DNA of 64,000 nt from positions 434,001-498,000 of the forward strand of contig NZ_CP094264.1 in the NCBI RefSeq assembly GCF_023614235.1. The letters are read 5' to 3'. The position numbers and the translations under genes were made by a program. The notes below the pieces were generated by a model. That model had not been told where the DNA came from. It worked only from the letters and a program-made list of their open reading frames with translations, and made no database searches. This document shows, piece by piece, positions 15,575 through 24,751 of this stretch (positions are counted from its first letter, which is position 1; every line of letters starts with the position of its first letter). This DNA is from Streptomyces sp. MRC013 (lineage in GTDB: Bacteria > Actinomycetota > Actinomycetes > Streptomycetales > Streptomycetaceae).

Positions 15575-17212
15575 TCAGACCTCGGCGACCTGGCCGTCCG
15601 CGACCTCGAAACGGCGGGTCACGCGGACGGTGTCGAGCATGCGCCGGTCGTGGGTGACGAGGAGCAGCGTCCCGGTGTACGCGTCGAGGGCCGACTCCAA
15701 CTGCTCGATCGCCGGCAGGTCGAGGTGGTTGGTCGGCTCGTCCAGGACGAGCAGGTTCACGCCGCGGCCCTGGAGGAGGGCGAGGGCGGCGCGGGTCCGC
15801 TCCCCCGGCGAGAGCGTCGTCGCCGGACGCAGCACGTGGGCGGCCTTGAGCCCGAACTTGGCCAGGAGCGTCCGCACCTCCGCCGGCTCGGTGTCGGGGG
15901 CGGCCGCGCAGAAGGCGTCCAGCAGGGTCTGCTCGCCGTGGAACAGCCGCCGTGCCTGGTCGACCTCGCCGACGACGACGCCGGAGCCGAGCGCCGCGTG
16001 GCCGGCGTCCAGCGGGAGCCTGCCGAGGAGCACGGCGAGGAGGGTGGACTTGCCCGCGCCGTTGGCGCCGGTGACGGCGATCCGGTCGGCCCAGTCGACC
16101 TGGAGGGTCACCGGGCCGAACGCGAAGCCGCCGCGCCGGACCTCGGCGTCGCGCAGCGCCGCCACGACGGCGCCCGAGCGGGGCGCGGCGGCGATCTCCA
16201 TGCGCAGCTCCCACTCCTTGCGGGGCTCCTCCACGGTCTCCAGCCGCTCGATCATCCGCTGGGTCTGCCGCGCCTTGGCGGCCTGCTTCTCGCTGGCCTC
16301 GCTGCGGAACCTGCGGCCGATCTTGTCGTTGTCGCCCGCCTTGCGGCGGGCGTTCCTGACGCCCTTGTCCATCCAGGAGCGCTGCGTCCGGGCGCGCCCC
16401 TCCAGGGCGGCCTTCCTGTCGGCGTACTCCTCGTAGTCCTCGCGGGCGTGGCGGCGGGCCGTCTCCCGCTCCTCCAGGTAGGAGTCGTAGCCGCCGCCGT
16501 AGAGGGCCGTCCGCTGCTGGGCGAGGTCGAGTTCGAGGACCGCGGTGACGGTGCGGGCGAGGAACTCGCGGTCGTGGCTGATGACGACCGTGCCCGCGCG
16601 CAGGCCCCGGACGAAGGCCTCCAGCCGCTCCAGCCCGTCCAGGTCGAGGTCGTTGGTCGGCTCGTCGAGGAGGAAGACGTCGTAGCGGGAGAGGAGCAGC
16701 GAGGCGAGCCCGGCGCGGGCCGCCTGGCCGCCGGAGAGGGCGGTCATGGGCCGGTCGAGGCCCACGGTGAGGCCGAGCGCCGCGGTGGTCTCCCCGGCCC
16801 GGTCGTCCAGGTCGGCGCCGCCGAGGGCGAGCCAGCGCTCCAGGGCGGCGGCGTACGTGTCGTCGGCCCCGGGCGCCCCGTCGACGAGGCCCCGGGTCGC
16901 CGCGTCCATCGCCGCCTGCGCCCCGGCGACGCCCGTGCGGCGGGCGAGGAAGCCCCCGAGGGTCTCCCCCGGCCGCCGCTCGGGCTCCTGCGGGAGGTGG
17001 CCGACGGCGGCGGTGCGCGGCGACAGGCGGACCTCGCCGTCCTCGGGGGTGTCCAGTCCGGCGAGGAGCCGCAGCAGCGTCGACTTGCCGGCGCCGTTGA
17101 CGCCGACGAGGCCGATGACGTCCCCGGGGGCGACGACGAGGTCGAGACCGGAGAAGAGGGAGCGCTCGGCGTGTCCGGCGGCGAGGTTCTTGGCGACGAG
17201 GGTGGCAGTCAT
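15575..17212 (-). CDS. ABC-F family ATPase (translation-associated)
   Basis: A 545-residue soluble protein with two ABC cassettes and no membrane segments. The first has GLVGVNGAGKSTLLRLLAG (Walker A), LSGGQAARAGLASLLLS, VFLLDEPTNDLDL and VISHDREFL. The linker (P-site tRNA interaction region) is rich in Arg/Lys. The second has VTGANGAGKSTLLAVLL, LSPGERTRAALALL (signature with P for G), LLVLDEPTNHLDLPAIEQLE and LVTHDRRML. ATG 17212 is chosen, preceded by AGGAGG-like sequence on the minus strand (GCCTCCTGATG reads as GGAGGC on the other). ABC-F proteins act on the ribosome; this one resembles housekeeping types more than a clear resistance factor. Confidence 0.92.
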   Translation of the reverse strand: MTATLVAKNLAAGHAERSLFSGLDLVVAPGDVIGLVGVNGAGKSTLLRLLAGLDTPEDGEVRLSPRTAAVGHLPQEPERRPGETLGGFLARRTGVAGAQAAMDAATRGLVDGAPGADDTYAAALERWLALGGADLDDRAGETTAALGLTVGLDRPMTALSGGQAARAGLASLLLSRYDVFLLDEPTNDLDLDGLERLEAFVRGLRAGTVVISHDREFLARTVTAVLELDLAQQRTALYGGGYDSYLEERETARRHAREDYEEYADRKAALEGRARTQRSWMDKGVRNARRKAGDNDKIGRRFRSEASEKQAAKARQTQRMIERLETVEEPRKEWELRMEIAAAPRSGAVVAALRDAEVRRGGFAFGPVTLQVDWADRIAVTGANGAGKSTLLAVLLGRLPLDAGHAALGSGVVVGEVDQARRLFHGEQTLLDAFCAAAPDTEPAEVRTLLAKFGLKAAHVLRPATTLSPGERTRAALALLQGRGVNLLVLDEPTNHLDLPAIEQLESALDAYTGTLLLVTHDRRMLDTVRVTRRFEVADGQVAEV

Positions 17213-17375
17213 CAGGAGGCCGATCCTAGGACAGCCCGGCCGCCGTCCGCCCCGCCGGGCGCTTCGGCGCCCCGCGCCGCTCAGCAGCGGCGCACCGGCC
17301 GCCCCGGTGCGGGGTGGTGCGCGGCGCGGGCGTCGAGGAGGACGGCCGGGGCCGCCGCGGCACCGGGGCGGAGGC

Positions 17376-19420
17376 TCACCGGGCGGCTCCCGGGAGCAAC
17401 GGGAGGGTGCGCGGCGGACGGGGGGCGTCCGGTCCGGTGAGGAGGGGGGCGGGGGTGGCGGCGGTCTCGCCGTCCCGGGCACGCGGGAGGGTGGCCAGGG
17501 TGTACGCGAGGGGGCCGCCGACGAACGGGACGCGGGCGTGGGTGCGGGCCAGGTCGAGGGTGAGCGTCGGGGTGGAGGACGGTCCCTCGACGAGGCCCTC
17601 GTCGGTGCCCGCGAGGATCAGGGCGAGCCGGTGGCCGGCCGGGACGACGTGGTCCGCGGCGTGCAGGTCGAGGGTGATGGTGTGCGGTTCGCCCGGGGTG
17701 AGGGGGCGGCCCCGGCGGGGGTCGGCCCAGGTGCCGAGGTCGGCCCAGCCGCGGCTGACGACGGTGAAGCCGACGTCCTTGGTGCGGGCCGCGGTCTCCT
17801 TGTAGCAGGCGCTGTCGCCGGAGGTGCTCGCGCCCCAGCAGGTGCGCTCGGGGAGGGTGGTGATGCCCTCGCCGGGTGCCGCGTAGTCGCGGATGACGGC
17901 GGGTCCCAGGTCGACGAGGACGGCCGTCAGATGGGCGCTGGAGGTGGTCGGGACGGCGGTGACGGTCACGGTGGCGGAGCCGGACAGCCGCAGGTCGCGG
18001 GTGAGCGGGCGGGTGGTGAACCCGGCCTTGTCCGGGGTGGGGGCGTCGATCCGCGCGGCCCAGTCGAGTTCGCCGAGCGAGGGGTCGTCGGTGAACGTCT
18101 CGGTGGTGCCCGCCGGGGCGGGCCGCAGGCCGAGGCCGCCGACGCCGGGCGCCGCGCCGGGGACGGGGCGCAGGGTCGCGGCCGCGGTGCCCGCCGGGGG
18201 CCAGGTGCGGTCGGTGGTCCACTGGTCGGGGGCACGTTCGACGACGGCCATGGGCTCCCGTTCGACGCCGTTGTCGTAGCCGAGGAGGTAGTGGTCGAAC
18301 CAGCGGTGCAAGGTGCGGACCCACTCGGCGCGGCGGAAGTCGAACGGGTCGACGTGCCCCACCTGGGAGAGCCAGATCCTCCGCTCGACGCCCTGCTCGG
18401 CGAGCGCCTGCCACCAGCGGCCGAGGTGGCCGGTGCGGACGTTGAGGTCCTGCAGCCCGTGGACGGCCAGGACGCTGGCCCGTACGCGGGAGGCGTCGGG
18501 CACGTAGTCGCGCGCGTCCCACAGCGGGGTCAGGTCCCCGGAGCGCGGGGCGCCCTCCACCAGCGTCCGCTTGACGGCCTGGCACCGGGCGCGGGCTTCC
18601 GGGCTCTCGACGTAGTGGGCCAGCCGGTCGGGGCCGGAGTCGTAGAGGGGGGCGCCCTGGCTGAAGTAGTAGTCGTACCAGGAGGAGATCGCGCCGATCG
18701 GCACGATCGTCTTCAGGCCCTCTACCCCGGTCGCGGCGACGCCGTTGGCCACCGTGCCGTCCCAGCTCTTGCCGATCATGCCGGTGGCACCGGTCGACCA
18801 GTGCGCACGGGCGCGGGTGGTGCCGGTGCGGGTGGTGTAGGCGCGGGCGCGGCCGTTCAGCCAGTCGACGACGGCCTTGGCGGACAGGACGTCAGAGCGG
18901 CCGCCGACGTCGACGCAGCCGTCGGAGCGGCTGGTTCCGGCCAGGTCGACGGCGACGAAGGCGTAGCCGCGCGGCACGAAGTAGTTGTCGTAGAAGAGGG
19001 GCATCCCGAGGGGGGCGCCGTCCTCGTCGTAGGTCTTCTTCTGGCTCTCGTTGCCGCGCCCGCAGCAGGAGTAGTAGGGGCTGGCGTCCATGATGACCGG
19101 CACCCTGAAGCCGTTCCGCCCGCTCTCGCGGGGCCGGACGACGTCGGCGGCCACCCGGTCGGTCCTGCCGTCGCCGTCGCCGTCGAGCCCGGTGTCCACC
19201 CAGACGGACTCGCGGACCGCGTTCTCGTAGGAGTGGACGGGCCTGGACACGTCGGGGCGCGGCGGGCCGGGGCGGGGGGCCGGGGCGCCGTGGGCGCCGG
19301 CCGCCGGGACCAGGAGGGACACCAGGGCGGCCGCGACCGCCGCCACCAGGGCCCGGCCCGGCAGGGGGCCGCTGCCCGGGCGGGGGTGTGGGAGGGGGTT
19401 GTGCGCGTGCGTATGTGCAT
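17376..19420 (-). CDS. Secreted Xaa-Pro dipeptidyl-peptidase / CocE-NonD family hydrolase (apparent frameshift in signal peptide)
   Basis: About 680 residues. A signal peptide is predicted from ATG 19420: MHIRTRTTPSHT, then PGRALVAAVAAALVSLLVPAAGAHG with an AHG/A-type cleavage zone. The two parts are joined if one C is added to a C5 run (19382-19386 or 19392-19398 region). The mature protein has the S15 alpha/beta-hydrolase core: VPVIMDASPYY, FVPRGYAFVAVDLAGTSRSDG, nucleophile motif TGMIGKSWDGTVA (GxSxxG), VLAVHGLQDLNVRTGHLG with the Asp, and SQVGHVDPFDF with the His. The C-terminal jelly-roll beta-sandwich ends in PAGHRLALILAGTDE. It cleaves X-Pro dipeptides from peptides outside the cell. 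An in-frame downstream GTG would leave a signal peptide with no positive charges, so it is less likely. Confidence 0.88.
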
Positions 19421-19623
19421 GGGCGGACGCTACTGCCGCCGGCCCCGGCGCAGAAGAGGACGATTTGGGGGCGAGCACGGCAGAGGGGGACGGGGCGGCC
19501 GGGGGGAAATCATGTCGGCCGGATGGCGATCGTGTGATGGTGCAAGGCGTGGACATGACCAGGAGGGGTCGAGGTGAATAGCGTTCAGACGATTCGGCCC
19601 TCCTACGACTTGGAGAGACACAC

Positions 19624-21174
19624 GTGCACCGCAGACTGTTCGTCCCGGGCGCGATCGCGGCCTCCCTGGTGCTGGCGATCCCGGCGTCGGCCGCCGACTT
19701 CGCGCCCGGGGCCCCGAGCATCGGCGACCCCTACTACCCGGCCAGCGGCAACGGCGGATACGACGTCACCCACTACGACCTGCGGCTGAAGTACCAGCCG
19801 TCGACGGACCTGCTGGAGGGGACGGCGACGATCCTCGCCACCCCCACGCAGAACCTGTCCCGCTTCAACCTGGACCTCGGCCTGAAGGCGCTGGAGGTGC
19901 GGGTGAACGGCCGGAAGGCCGCGTTCAAGGCGTCGGGCGCACAGGAACTGGAGATCACTCCGGCCGTGCCGCTGCCGAAGAACCGACCGGTTTCGGTCGT
20001 CGTGCGGTACGCGGGCAAGCCGTCCGAGGTGAAGATCGACGGGTGGACGGCGTGGCACCGCACCCCGGACGGCGGCGTCGCCGCGAACCAGCCCGAGTCG
20101 GCCGCCTGGTGGTTCCCGTCCAACGACCACCCGCTCGACAAGGCGACCTTCGACGTGTCCGTCTCCGTCCCGGACGGCACGCAGGCCATCAGCAACGGCG
20201 TGCTGCTCTCGCAGAGTTCGCGGCTGGGCTGGACCCGCTACACCTGGCGGTCCGACAAGCCGCAGGCGACGTACCTGGCGACGCTGGCGGTCGGGAGGTT
20301 CGACCTCACCACCGACACGACCGCGAACGGCCTGCCCGTCGTCAACGCCTACAGCAAGGACCTCGGGGCCAACGCCGGTTCGGCGCGCGCGAGCGTCGAG
20401 CGGACCGTCGAGGTCGCGGAGTGGCTGGAGGAGGTCTTCGGGCCGTACCCCTTCAACGCGCTCGGCGGGTACGTGCCGAACGTGCGCAGCGGGTACGCGT
20501 TGGAGACGCAGACGCGGCCGTTCTACAGCCCGCGCCAGTTCGCGAGCGGCTCCAACGTGTCGGTGGTCGTCCACGAGCTGGCCCACCAGTGGTACGGCGA
20601 CAGCGTGTCCGTGGACAACTGGAAGGACATCTGGATCAGCGAGGGCTTCGCCCGGTACAGCCAGTGGCTGTGGTCCGAGCGCGAGGGCGAGGGCACGGCG
20701 CAGGAGCTGGCCGACTGGGTGTACGCCTCCCACGCGGAGGACGACCCGTTCTGGACGGTCAGGCCGGGTGACCCGGGGGCGGAGAACCAGTTCCACCTCG
20801 CCGTCTACGACCGGGGCGCCATGACGCTCCAGATGCTGCGCAACGAGGTGGGCGACGACGCCTTCTTCCGCATCCTTAAGGGCTGGCCGACGGAGCGGGC
20901 CTACGGCAACGCGAAGGTCGCGGACTTCGTCGCGTACGCGGAGCGGATCTCCGGCAGGCAGCTGGACGGCCTGTTCGACACCTGGCTGTACCAGCCGTCG
21001 AAGCCCGCCGCCGCCCCGGCGCCGTCCGCCTCCGCCTCGGCCCGCACCGCTCCGGCGGCCCCGGTGAGCCCGCCGAAGTCGTGGGCCAAGATCGCCGCGA
21101 CCAACACCATCCACGACCACGGTCACGGCGGCTGCTGCAGCGGGTGCTGCTCGCACGGTACCGGGCGGGGCTGA
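19624..21174 (+). CDS. Secreted M1 family metallopeptidase with Cys/His-rich C-terminal tail
   Basis: A 516-residue protein starting at GTG 19624 (GGAGAGACAC upstream). Signal peptide HRRLFVPGAIAASLVLAIPASA is followed by the M1 beta-sandwich domain (NGGYDVTHYDLRLKYQPS). The catalytic zinc site is VVHELAHQWYGD (HEXXH at about 317-321) with the third ligand in WISEGFARYSQW. The usual GAMEN exopeptidase motif appears as YALETQTR. After an Ala/Pro/Ser linker (about 460-485) the protein ends DHGHGGCCSGCCSHGTGRG, an unusual metal-binding or disulfide-forming tail. It is probably an extracellular aminopeptidase, lying divergently from the S15 peptidase gene so the two secreted peptidases may share a control region. 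Confidence 0.92.
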   Translation: MHRRLFVPGAIAASLVLAIPASAADFAPGAPSIGDPYYPASGNGGYDVTHYDLRLKYQPSTDLLEGTATILATPTQNLSRFNLDLGLKALEVRVNGRKAAFKASGAQELEITPAVPLPKNRPVSVVVRYAGKPSEVKIDGWTAWHRTPDGGVAANQPESAAWWFPSNDHPLDKATFDVSVSVPDGTQAISNGVLLSQSSRLGWTRYTWRSDKPQATYLATLAVGRFDLTTDTTANGLPVVNAYSKDLGANAGSARASVERTVEVAEWLEEVFGPYPFNALGGYVPNVRSGYALETQTRPFYSPRQFASGSNVSVVVHELAHQWYGDSVSVDNWKDIWISEGFARYSQWLWSEREGEGTAQELADWVYASHAEDDPFWTVRPGDPGAENQFHLAVYDRGAMTLQMLRNEVGDDAFFRILKGWPTERAYGNAKVADFVAYAERISGRQLDGLFDTWLYQPSKPAAAPAPSASASARTAPAAPVSPPKSWAKIAATNTIHDHGHGGCCSGCCSHGTGRG

Positions 21175-21190
21175 CCCTCCGCCCCGGGGC

Positions 21191-21212
21191 GCCGCGCCCG
21201 GGCGGGCGCGGC
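21191..21212. terminator. Bidirectional hairpin between convergent genes
   Basis: A perfect 9-base stem GCCGCGCCC / GGGCGCGGC with a 4-base loop lies between the M1 peptidase stop and the stop of the convergent MpaB-like gene. Confidence 0.55.
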
Positions 21213-21237
21213 GGCCCGGACGGCCCCCGGCCGGGCG

Positions 21238-22114
21238 TCAGCGGGCGGGGCGGGCCGCCCGGCCGGAGCGGTGGGCGCGCCGCGCGTCCCGGGCGAGCGG
21301 GAGGTAGCGCAGCCGCTCGGGGAGGGCGGGGACGACGGCCCGCACCCCCCGGGCCGGGAGGCGCAGCCTCCGCTCCTGCGCGTCCGACCAGTCGAGGCCG
21401 ACCGCCTCGCGCGCCTCGGGCGGCAGGAAGCCCGCGGCGACGAAGGCGCGGAAGCGGACGAACGGCGGCCACAACAGGGGCCACAGGGCGCGCAGCAGGA
21501 GCCGGAGCGGCAGGGGGCCGCGGTCGGGGGGCGGGAGCGGGACGTCGGTGGCCGGCAGCTCGCGGACGACGGCGGTCGCCTCGACCTCGTCGGCGAGGAC
21601 CTTGCGGTAGTAGGGCCAGAACTCCTCGATCGTCTGCGGCATGTCGCGGTCGCGGATGCCCAGGATCCGGCCGACCCGGAGCCACTCGGCGTAGAACGCC
21701 CGCTCCTGCTCCTCGGTCATGGGGCGGACGAGGTAGCGGCTCGCGTAGCGGTGGACGGGGAAGCCGGTGGCGTGGACCCAGGCGTAGTGGGCCGGGGTGA
21801 GGGCGTGGTACGGGCGGCCGTGGGCGTCGGTGCCCCGGACCGCGCGGTGCAGGCGGCGCAGGCGCCGGCCCTCCTCGGCGGCGGCCTCCCCGCCGTACAC
21901 CCACAGCTGGAGCGAGCGCAGGGAACGCCCGGCACGGCCCCAGGGGTCGGTGCGGAAGACCGAGTGCTCGTCGACCCCGGCGCCGACGGCCGGGTGGGCG
22001 ACCTGGAGGACGAACGCCGAGGGGAGCATGAGCAGGGCCCGCACGTCGCCCGTGAGGCTCCACAGGACCCCCGCCGGGGGGCGGCGGTGCGGGACGGTCG
22101 GGGACCACGGTCAC
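21238..22114 (-). CDS. Oxygenase MpaB family (DUF2236) protein (apparent frameshift)
   Basis: About 291 residues when joined. From 22044 leftwards it reads RALLMLPSAFVLQVAHPAVGAG, TDPWGRAGRSLRSLQLWVYG, YHALTPAHYAWVHATGFPVH and MPQTIEEFWPYYRKVL. These are hallmarks of the MpaB/latex-clearing-protein related family, whose conserved His, Asp and Arg residues are thought to hold haem. The true N-terminus MTVVPDRPAPPP begins at GTG 22114 (GGAG 7 bases upstream), and VLWSLTGDVRALL is restored if one base is removed from the G6 run at 22076-22081. It is cytoplasmic, with one hydrophobic segment. The substrate is unknown. Confidence 0.8.
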
Positions 22115-22384
22115 GGGGCTGCTCCGGACGTTCTGCGGGGTGGCGGGCCGGCGGGGCGGTCCGGCCCGCCGGGACGGCGGTGGTGCGGGCCGGTGCCCGC
22201 GCGGTGGGCTTCCCCACACGAACGGCGCCGGCGGAGGGCGCGGGGGGCTCCCGCCGGACCCGGACGGCGGTTCTTCGCCGGACCGCCCGGTCCCGGCAAG
22301 GTCCCCTCCACCCGGTTTCTACCCGAGAGTAGCCCCGGCTGCTTCGATGTGCGACGTCCAGCCCCGCCTCCACAGGGAGTCGCC

Positions 22385-23395
22385 GTGCCTCTGCCCCCGC
22401 CGCGTACCGTGCCCCGCCGGGCGCCGCGCGCCCTGCTGTCCGTCGCGGTGTCCGCGGTGCTCGCCGCGGTGCCGCCGGCCGCCGCCGCGCCGCCGGCGTC
22501 GGCCGCCCCCGCGGCGACCCCGGCGCTGAAGGTCCTCACGTACAACGTGTTCCTCTTCAGTCGGGCCCTGTACCCGAACTGGGGGCAGGACCACCGTGCC
22601 GGGGCCATCCCGGCGGCGCCCTTCTTCCCGGGCAACGACGTGGTGGTGGTCCAGGAGGCGTTCGACAACACGGCGTCGGACGCGCTGATGAGGAACGCCG
22701 CCGCCCGGTACCCGCACCGGACGCCCGTGATGGGCCGCGGCACCTCCGGCTGGGACGCCACGGCCGGGTCGTACTCCCCGGTCGCGTTCGAGGACGGCGG
22801 TGTGGCGGTGCTGAGCCGGTGGCCGATCCTGCGCAGGGAGCAGTACGTGTACGAAGACGCGTGCGGCGCGGACCGGCACTCCAACAAGGGCTTCGTGTAC
22901 GCCGTGCTGGACGTGGGCGGCCGGCGCGTCCACGTGGTCGGCACCCACGCCCAGTCGACCGATCCCGGCTGCTCGGCGGGCGAGGCCGAGCAGATCCGGT
23001 CGCGGCAGTTCAAGGCGGTGGACGCCTTCCTGGACGGCAAGGCCGTCCCCGCGTCGGAGCAGGTGATCGTGGCGGGCGACCTCAACGTCGACTCGCGCTC
23101 CCCGGAGTACGCGGCGATGCTCGCCGACGCGGGCCTGGCCGACGCGGACGCCCGCACCGGCCACTCCCACTCCTTCGACACGGCCGAGAACTCCATCGCC
23201 GCCGAGCGGTACCCGGATCACCCGCGCGAGGACCTCGACCACGTGCTGCACCGCGCCGGGCACGTGCGCCCGGTCGGCTGGACCAACCTGGTGGTCAAGG
23301 AGCGCAGCGCCCCCTGGACCGTGAGGAGCTGGGGCACCTCCCACACGTACACCGACCTGTCGGACCACTACCCGGTGGTGGCGTCCGGGCGGTAG
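22385..23395 (+). CDS. Secreted sphingomyelin phosphodiesterase (neutral sphingomyelinase type)
   Basis: A 336-residue exported enzyme. GTG 22385 follows GGGAG. The signal peptide has Arg residues (PRTVPRRAPRA) then LLSVAVSAVLAAVPPAAAA. The mature domain is the endonuclease/exonuclease/phosphatase fold: LKVLTYNVFLFSRALYPNWG, VVVQEAFDN (metal-binding Glu), WDATAGSYSPVAFEDGGVAV, CGADRHSNKGFVYAVLD, HVVGTHAQSTDPGC, VIVAGDLNVDSRSPEY (Asp, Asn) and LSDHYPVVASG with the catalytic His. Such enzymes hydrolyse sphingomyelin to ceramide and phosphocholine, and bacterial homologues act on host or environmental membranes. Its 3' end overlaps the convergent GNAT gene by 28 bases. Confidence 0.92.
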   Translation: MPLPPPRTVPRRAPRALLSVAVSAVLAAVPPAAAAPPASAAPAATPALKVLTYNVFLFSRALYPNWGQDHRAGAIPAAPFFPGNDVVVVQEAFDNTASDALMRNAAARYPHRTPVMGRGTSGWDATAGSYSPVAFEDGGVAVLSRWPILRREQYVYEDACGADRHSNKGFVYAVLDVGGRRVHVVGTHAQSTDPGCSAGEAEQIRSRQFKAVDAFLDGKAVPASEQVIVAGDLNVDSRSPEYAAMLADAGLADADARTGHSHSFDTAENSIAAERYPDHPREDLDHVLHRAGHVRPVGWTNLVVKERSAPWTVRSWGTSHTYTDLSDHYPVVASGR

Positions 23396-24162
23396 TCGTA
23401 CGGAGTGGTGGTGGAGAGCACCGCGAAGCCGAGGCGCTCCAGGACGGGGCGGCTGTCGCCGGACGCGTCGACCTGGAGCCGGGGGAAGCCGCGTTCGGCG
23501 GCGATCCGGGCCCGGTGGGCGACGAGGGCCCGGTAGACACCCCTGCCCCGCCACTCCGGCACGGTGCCCCCGCCCCACAACCCGGCGAAGCCGGTGCCGG
23601 GCACGAGCTCCACGCGCGCCGAGCCGACCGGCCGTCCGTCCGCCACGGCGACGACGGCGGCGAGTGTGCCGGGCCGCTCGGCGAGCTGCCGGAGCAGCCG
23701 CCGCCGCAGGCGGGAGCCGTCCGTGCCGAACGCCCGGTCGTGGACCTCCGCCATGAGGCCCACCCCGGCGGCGTCCGTCACCGGTACCAGTTCCACGCCG
23801 GCGGGCGGGGCGGCGGCGACGGCGGCGATCCGGGAGGTCGCGGCGACCACGAGGGCCTCGCGCGGACCGGCCGCGAACCCGGCGGCACGGAGCCGGTCGC
23901 CGAGGTCGTCCGGCCGGTCGTGCTCGTACAGCTTCCACTCGAACTCCCGCCCGAGGGCGGTGTAGTGGCGGATCTGCTCCCGGATCGCACGGTCCGCCGT
24001 GGCGGCCGTCAGCCCGCTCCACAGCACGCCGTTCCACGCCTCCGCCGGGCCGGTCTGCCGGACCACGCCCCCGGTCCGCTCCACCCGGCACCCGGGGCCG
24101 TCCGGCGGGGCCTCCCGCCGCATCCGGCGGTCGAACAGGGCCAGTACCTCCGCGTCGTCCAT
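23368..24162 (-). CDS. GNAT family N-acetyltransferase
   Basis: A 264-residue protein from ATG 24162. The N-terminal half (FEWKLYEHDRPDDLGDRLRA, FAAGPREALVVA) is a degenerate GNAT-like unit. The C-terminal half has GSARVELVPGTGFAGLWGG, the acetyl-CoA loop TVPEWRGRGVYRALVAHRAR (RxGxG/A as RGRGVY) and RLGFAVLSTTTPYDY. This tandem layout is common in actinobacterial acetyltransferases acting on small molecules. It shares a divergent control region with the membrane protein at 24270, where a strong palindrome lies. The substrate is unknown. Confidence 0.87.
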   Translation of the reverse strand: MDDAEVLALFDRRMRREAPPDGPGCRVERTGGVVRQTGPAEAWNGVLWSGLTAATADRAIREQIRHYTALGREFEWKLYEHDRPDDLGDRLRAAGFAAGPREALVVAATSRIAAVAAAPPAGVELVPVTDAAGVGLMAEVHDRAFGTDGSRLRRRLLRQLAERPGTLAAVVAVADGRPVGSARVELVPGTGFAGLWGGGTVPEWRGRGVYRALVAHRARIAAERGFPRLQVDASGDSRPVLERLGFAVLSTTTPYDYRPDATTG

Positions 24163-24226
24163 GGGGGTACCCGACCGCCTCGGGGCCGTGCGGGACAACC
24201 GGATTTCCCGGGGCACGCCCGCAAGG

Positions 24227-24244
24227 TAGATTGAACGCGTTCAA
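24227..24244 (+). promoter_or_regulatory. Perfect 14-base palindrome overlapping a -10 element
   Basis: TTGAACGCGTTCAA (24231-24244) is a perfect palindrome. It overlaps TAGATT (24227-24232), which fits the TANNNT -10 pattern for the plus-strand gene at 24270. It matches the TNNAACNNGTTNNA form known for the TetR regulator KstR and relatives, so a TetR-type repressor is a reasonable guess. It could also control the divergent GNAT gene. Confidence 0.6.
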
Positions 24245-24269
24245 TTCCGATGGGGAGGGCGGGGACACC

Positions 24270-24584
24270 ATGGGCGCGACGGCGGACGCACGGCCGCGGG
24301 TGCACGGGATCAAGCGGGCGGCGGCCGTACTGGCCGCACTCGCCGCCCTGCCCCCGCTCCTCCTGGGCATCGGTACCGACCTGGCCGGGCCGGCCCTCCT
24401 GACGGCCCTCCCCGTGCCGCTGCCGCTCCTGCTGGGGCGCCGGCCCCGCGCCTTCACCTGGGCGTGCCTGCTCATCGGATCGGCCCTCTGCGTGTGGGCC
24501 TACGTCGGCGCCCTGGCCGGGATGTTCCTCTTCCTGCCCGCCGCCTTCCTCCTCCTGATCGCCCCGGCGGTCGGCCCCCTCTGA
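24270..24584 (+). CDS. Small integral membrane protein, unknown function
   Basis: A 104-residue protein from ATG 24270 with GGGAGGGCGGGG upstream. After a short basic start (MGATADARPRVHGIKRAAA) it has about three hydrophobic segments: VLAALAALPPLLLGIG, LLTALPVPLPLLLG and the pair WACLLIGSALCVWAYVGALA / MFLFLPAAFLLLIAPAV. No known domain is recognised. It lies just downstream of the 24231-24244 palindrome and is probably the main target of that control site. Confidence 0.7.
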   Translation: MGATADARPRVHGIKRAAAVLAALAALPPLLLGIGTDLAGPALLTALPVPLPLLLGRRPRAFTWACLLIGSALCVWAYVGALAGMFLFLPAAFLLLIAPAVGPL

Positions 24585-24704
24585 GGAGGCGGCCCGGACC
24601 GCGCGGCCCCCGCGGCGTCCGGGGCGCGGGAGTCCCCGGCCTCACCCGCCCCGGGCGCCGACCGCCCGGACGTCCCCGGCGCTTCCCCGGCGGTGGCGGG
24701 ACGG

Positions 24705-24722
24705 CAGTACTGTTGCAGCAGT
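24705..24722 (+). promoter_or_regulatory. Nested palindromes at the promoter of the MerR-family gene
   Basis: CAGTACTG (24705-24712) is a perfect palindrome containing most of TACTGT (24708-24713), a good -10 hexamer. Overlapping it, ACTGTTGCAGCAGT (24709-24722) is a dyad with one mismatched pair. The site lies 30-47 bases before GTG 24752 and is a likely autoregulatory operator. Confidence 0.5.
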
Positions 24723-24751
24723 GCGACACCGGGAGGGGAGACGAGGACACC

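Noticed and set aside
22316..22332. Operator CTACCCGAGAGTAG before the sphingomyelinase gene
   Set aside because: Only four bases pair in each arm, too weak to separate from chance in such GC-rich DNA.
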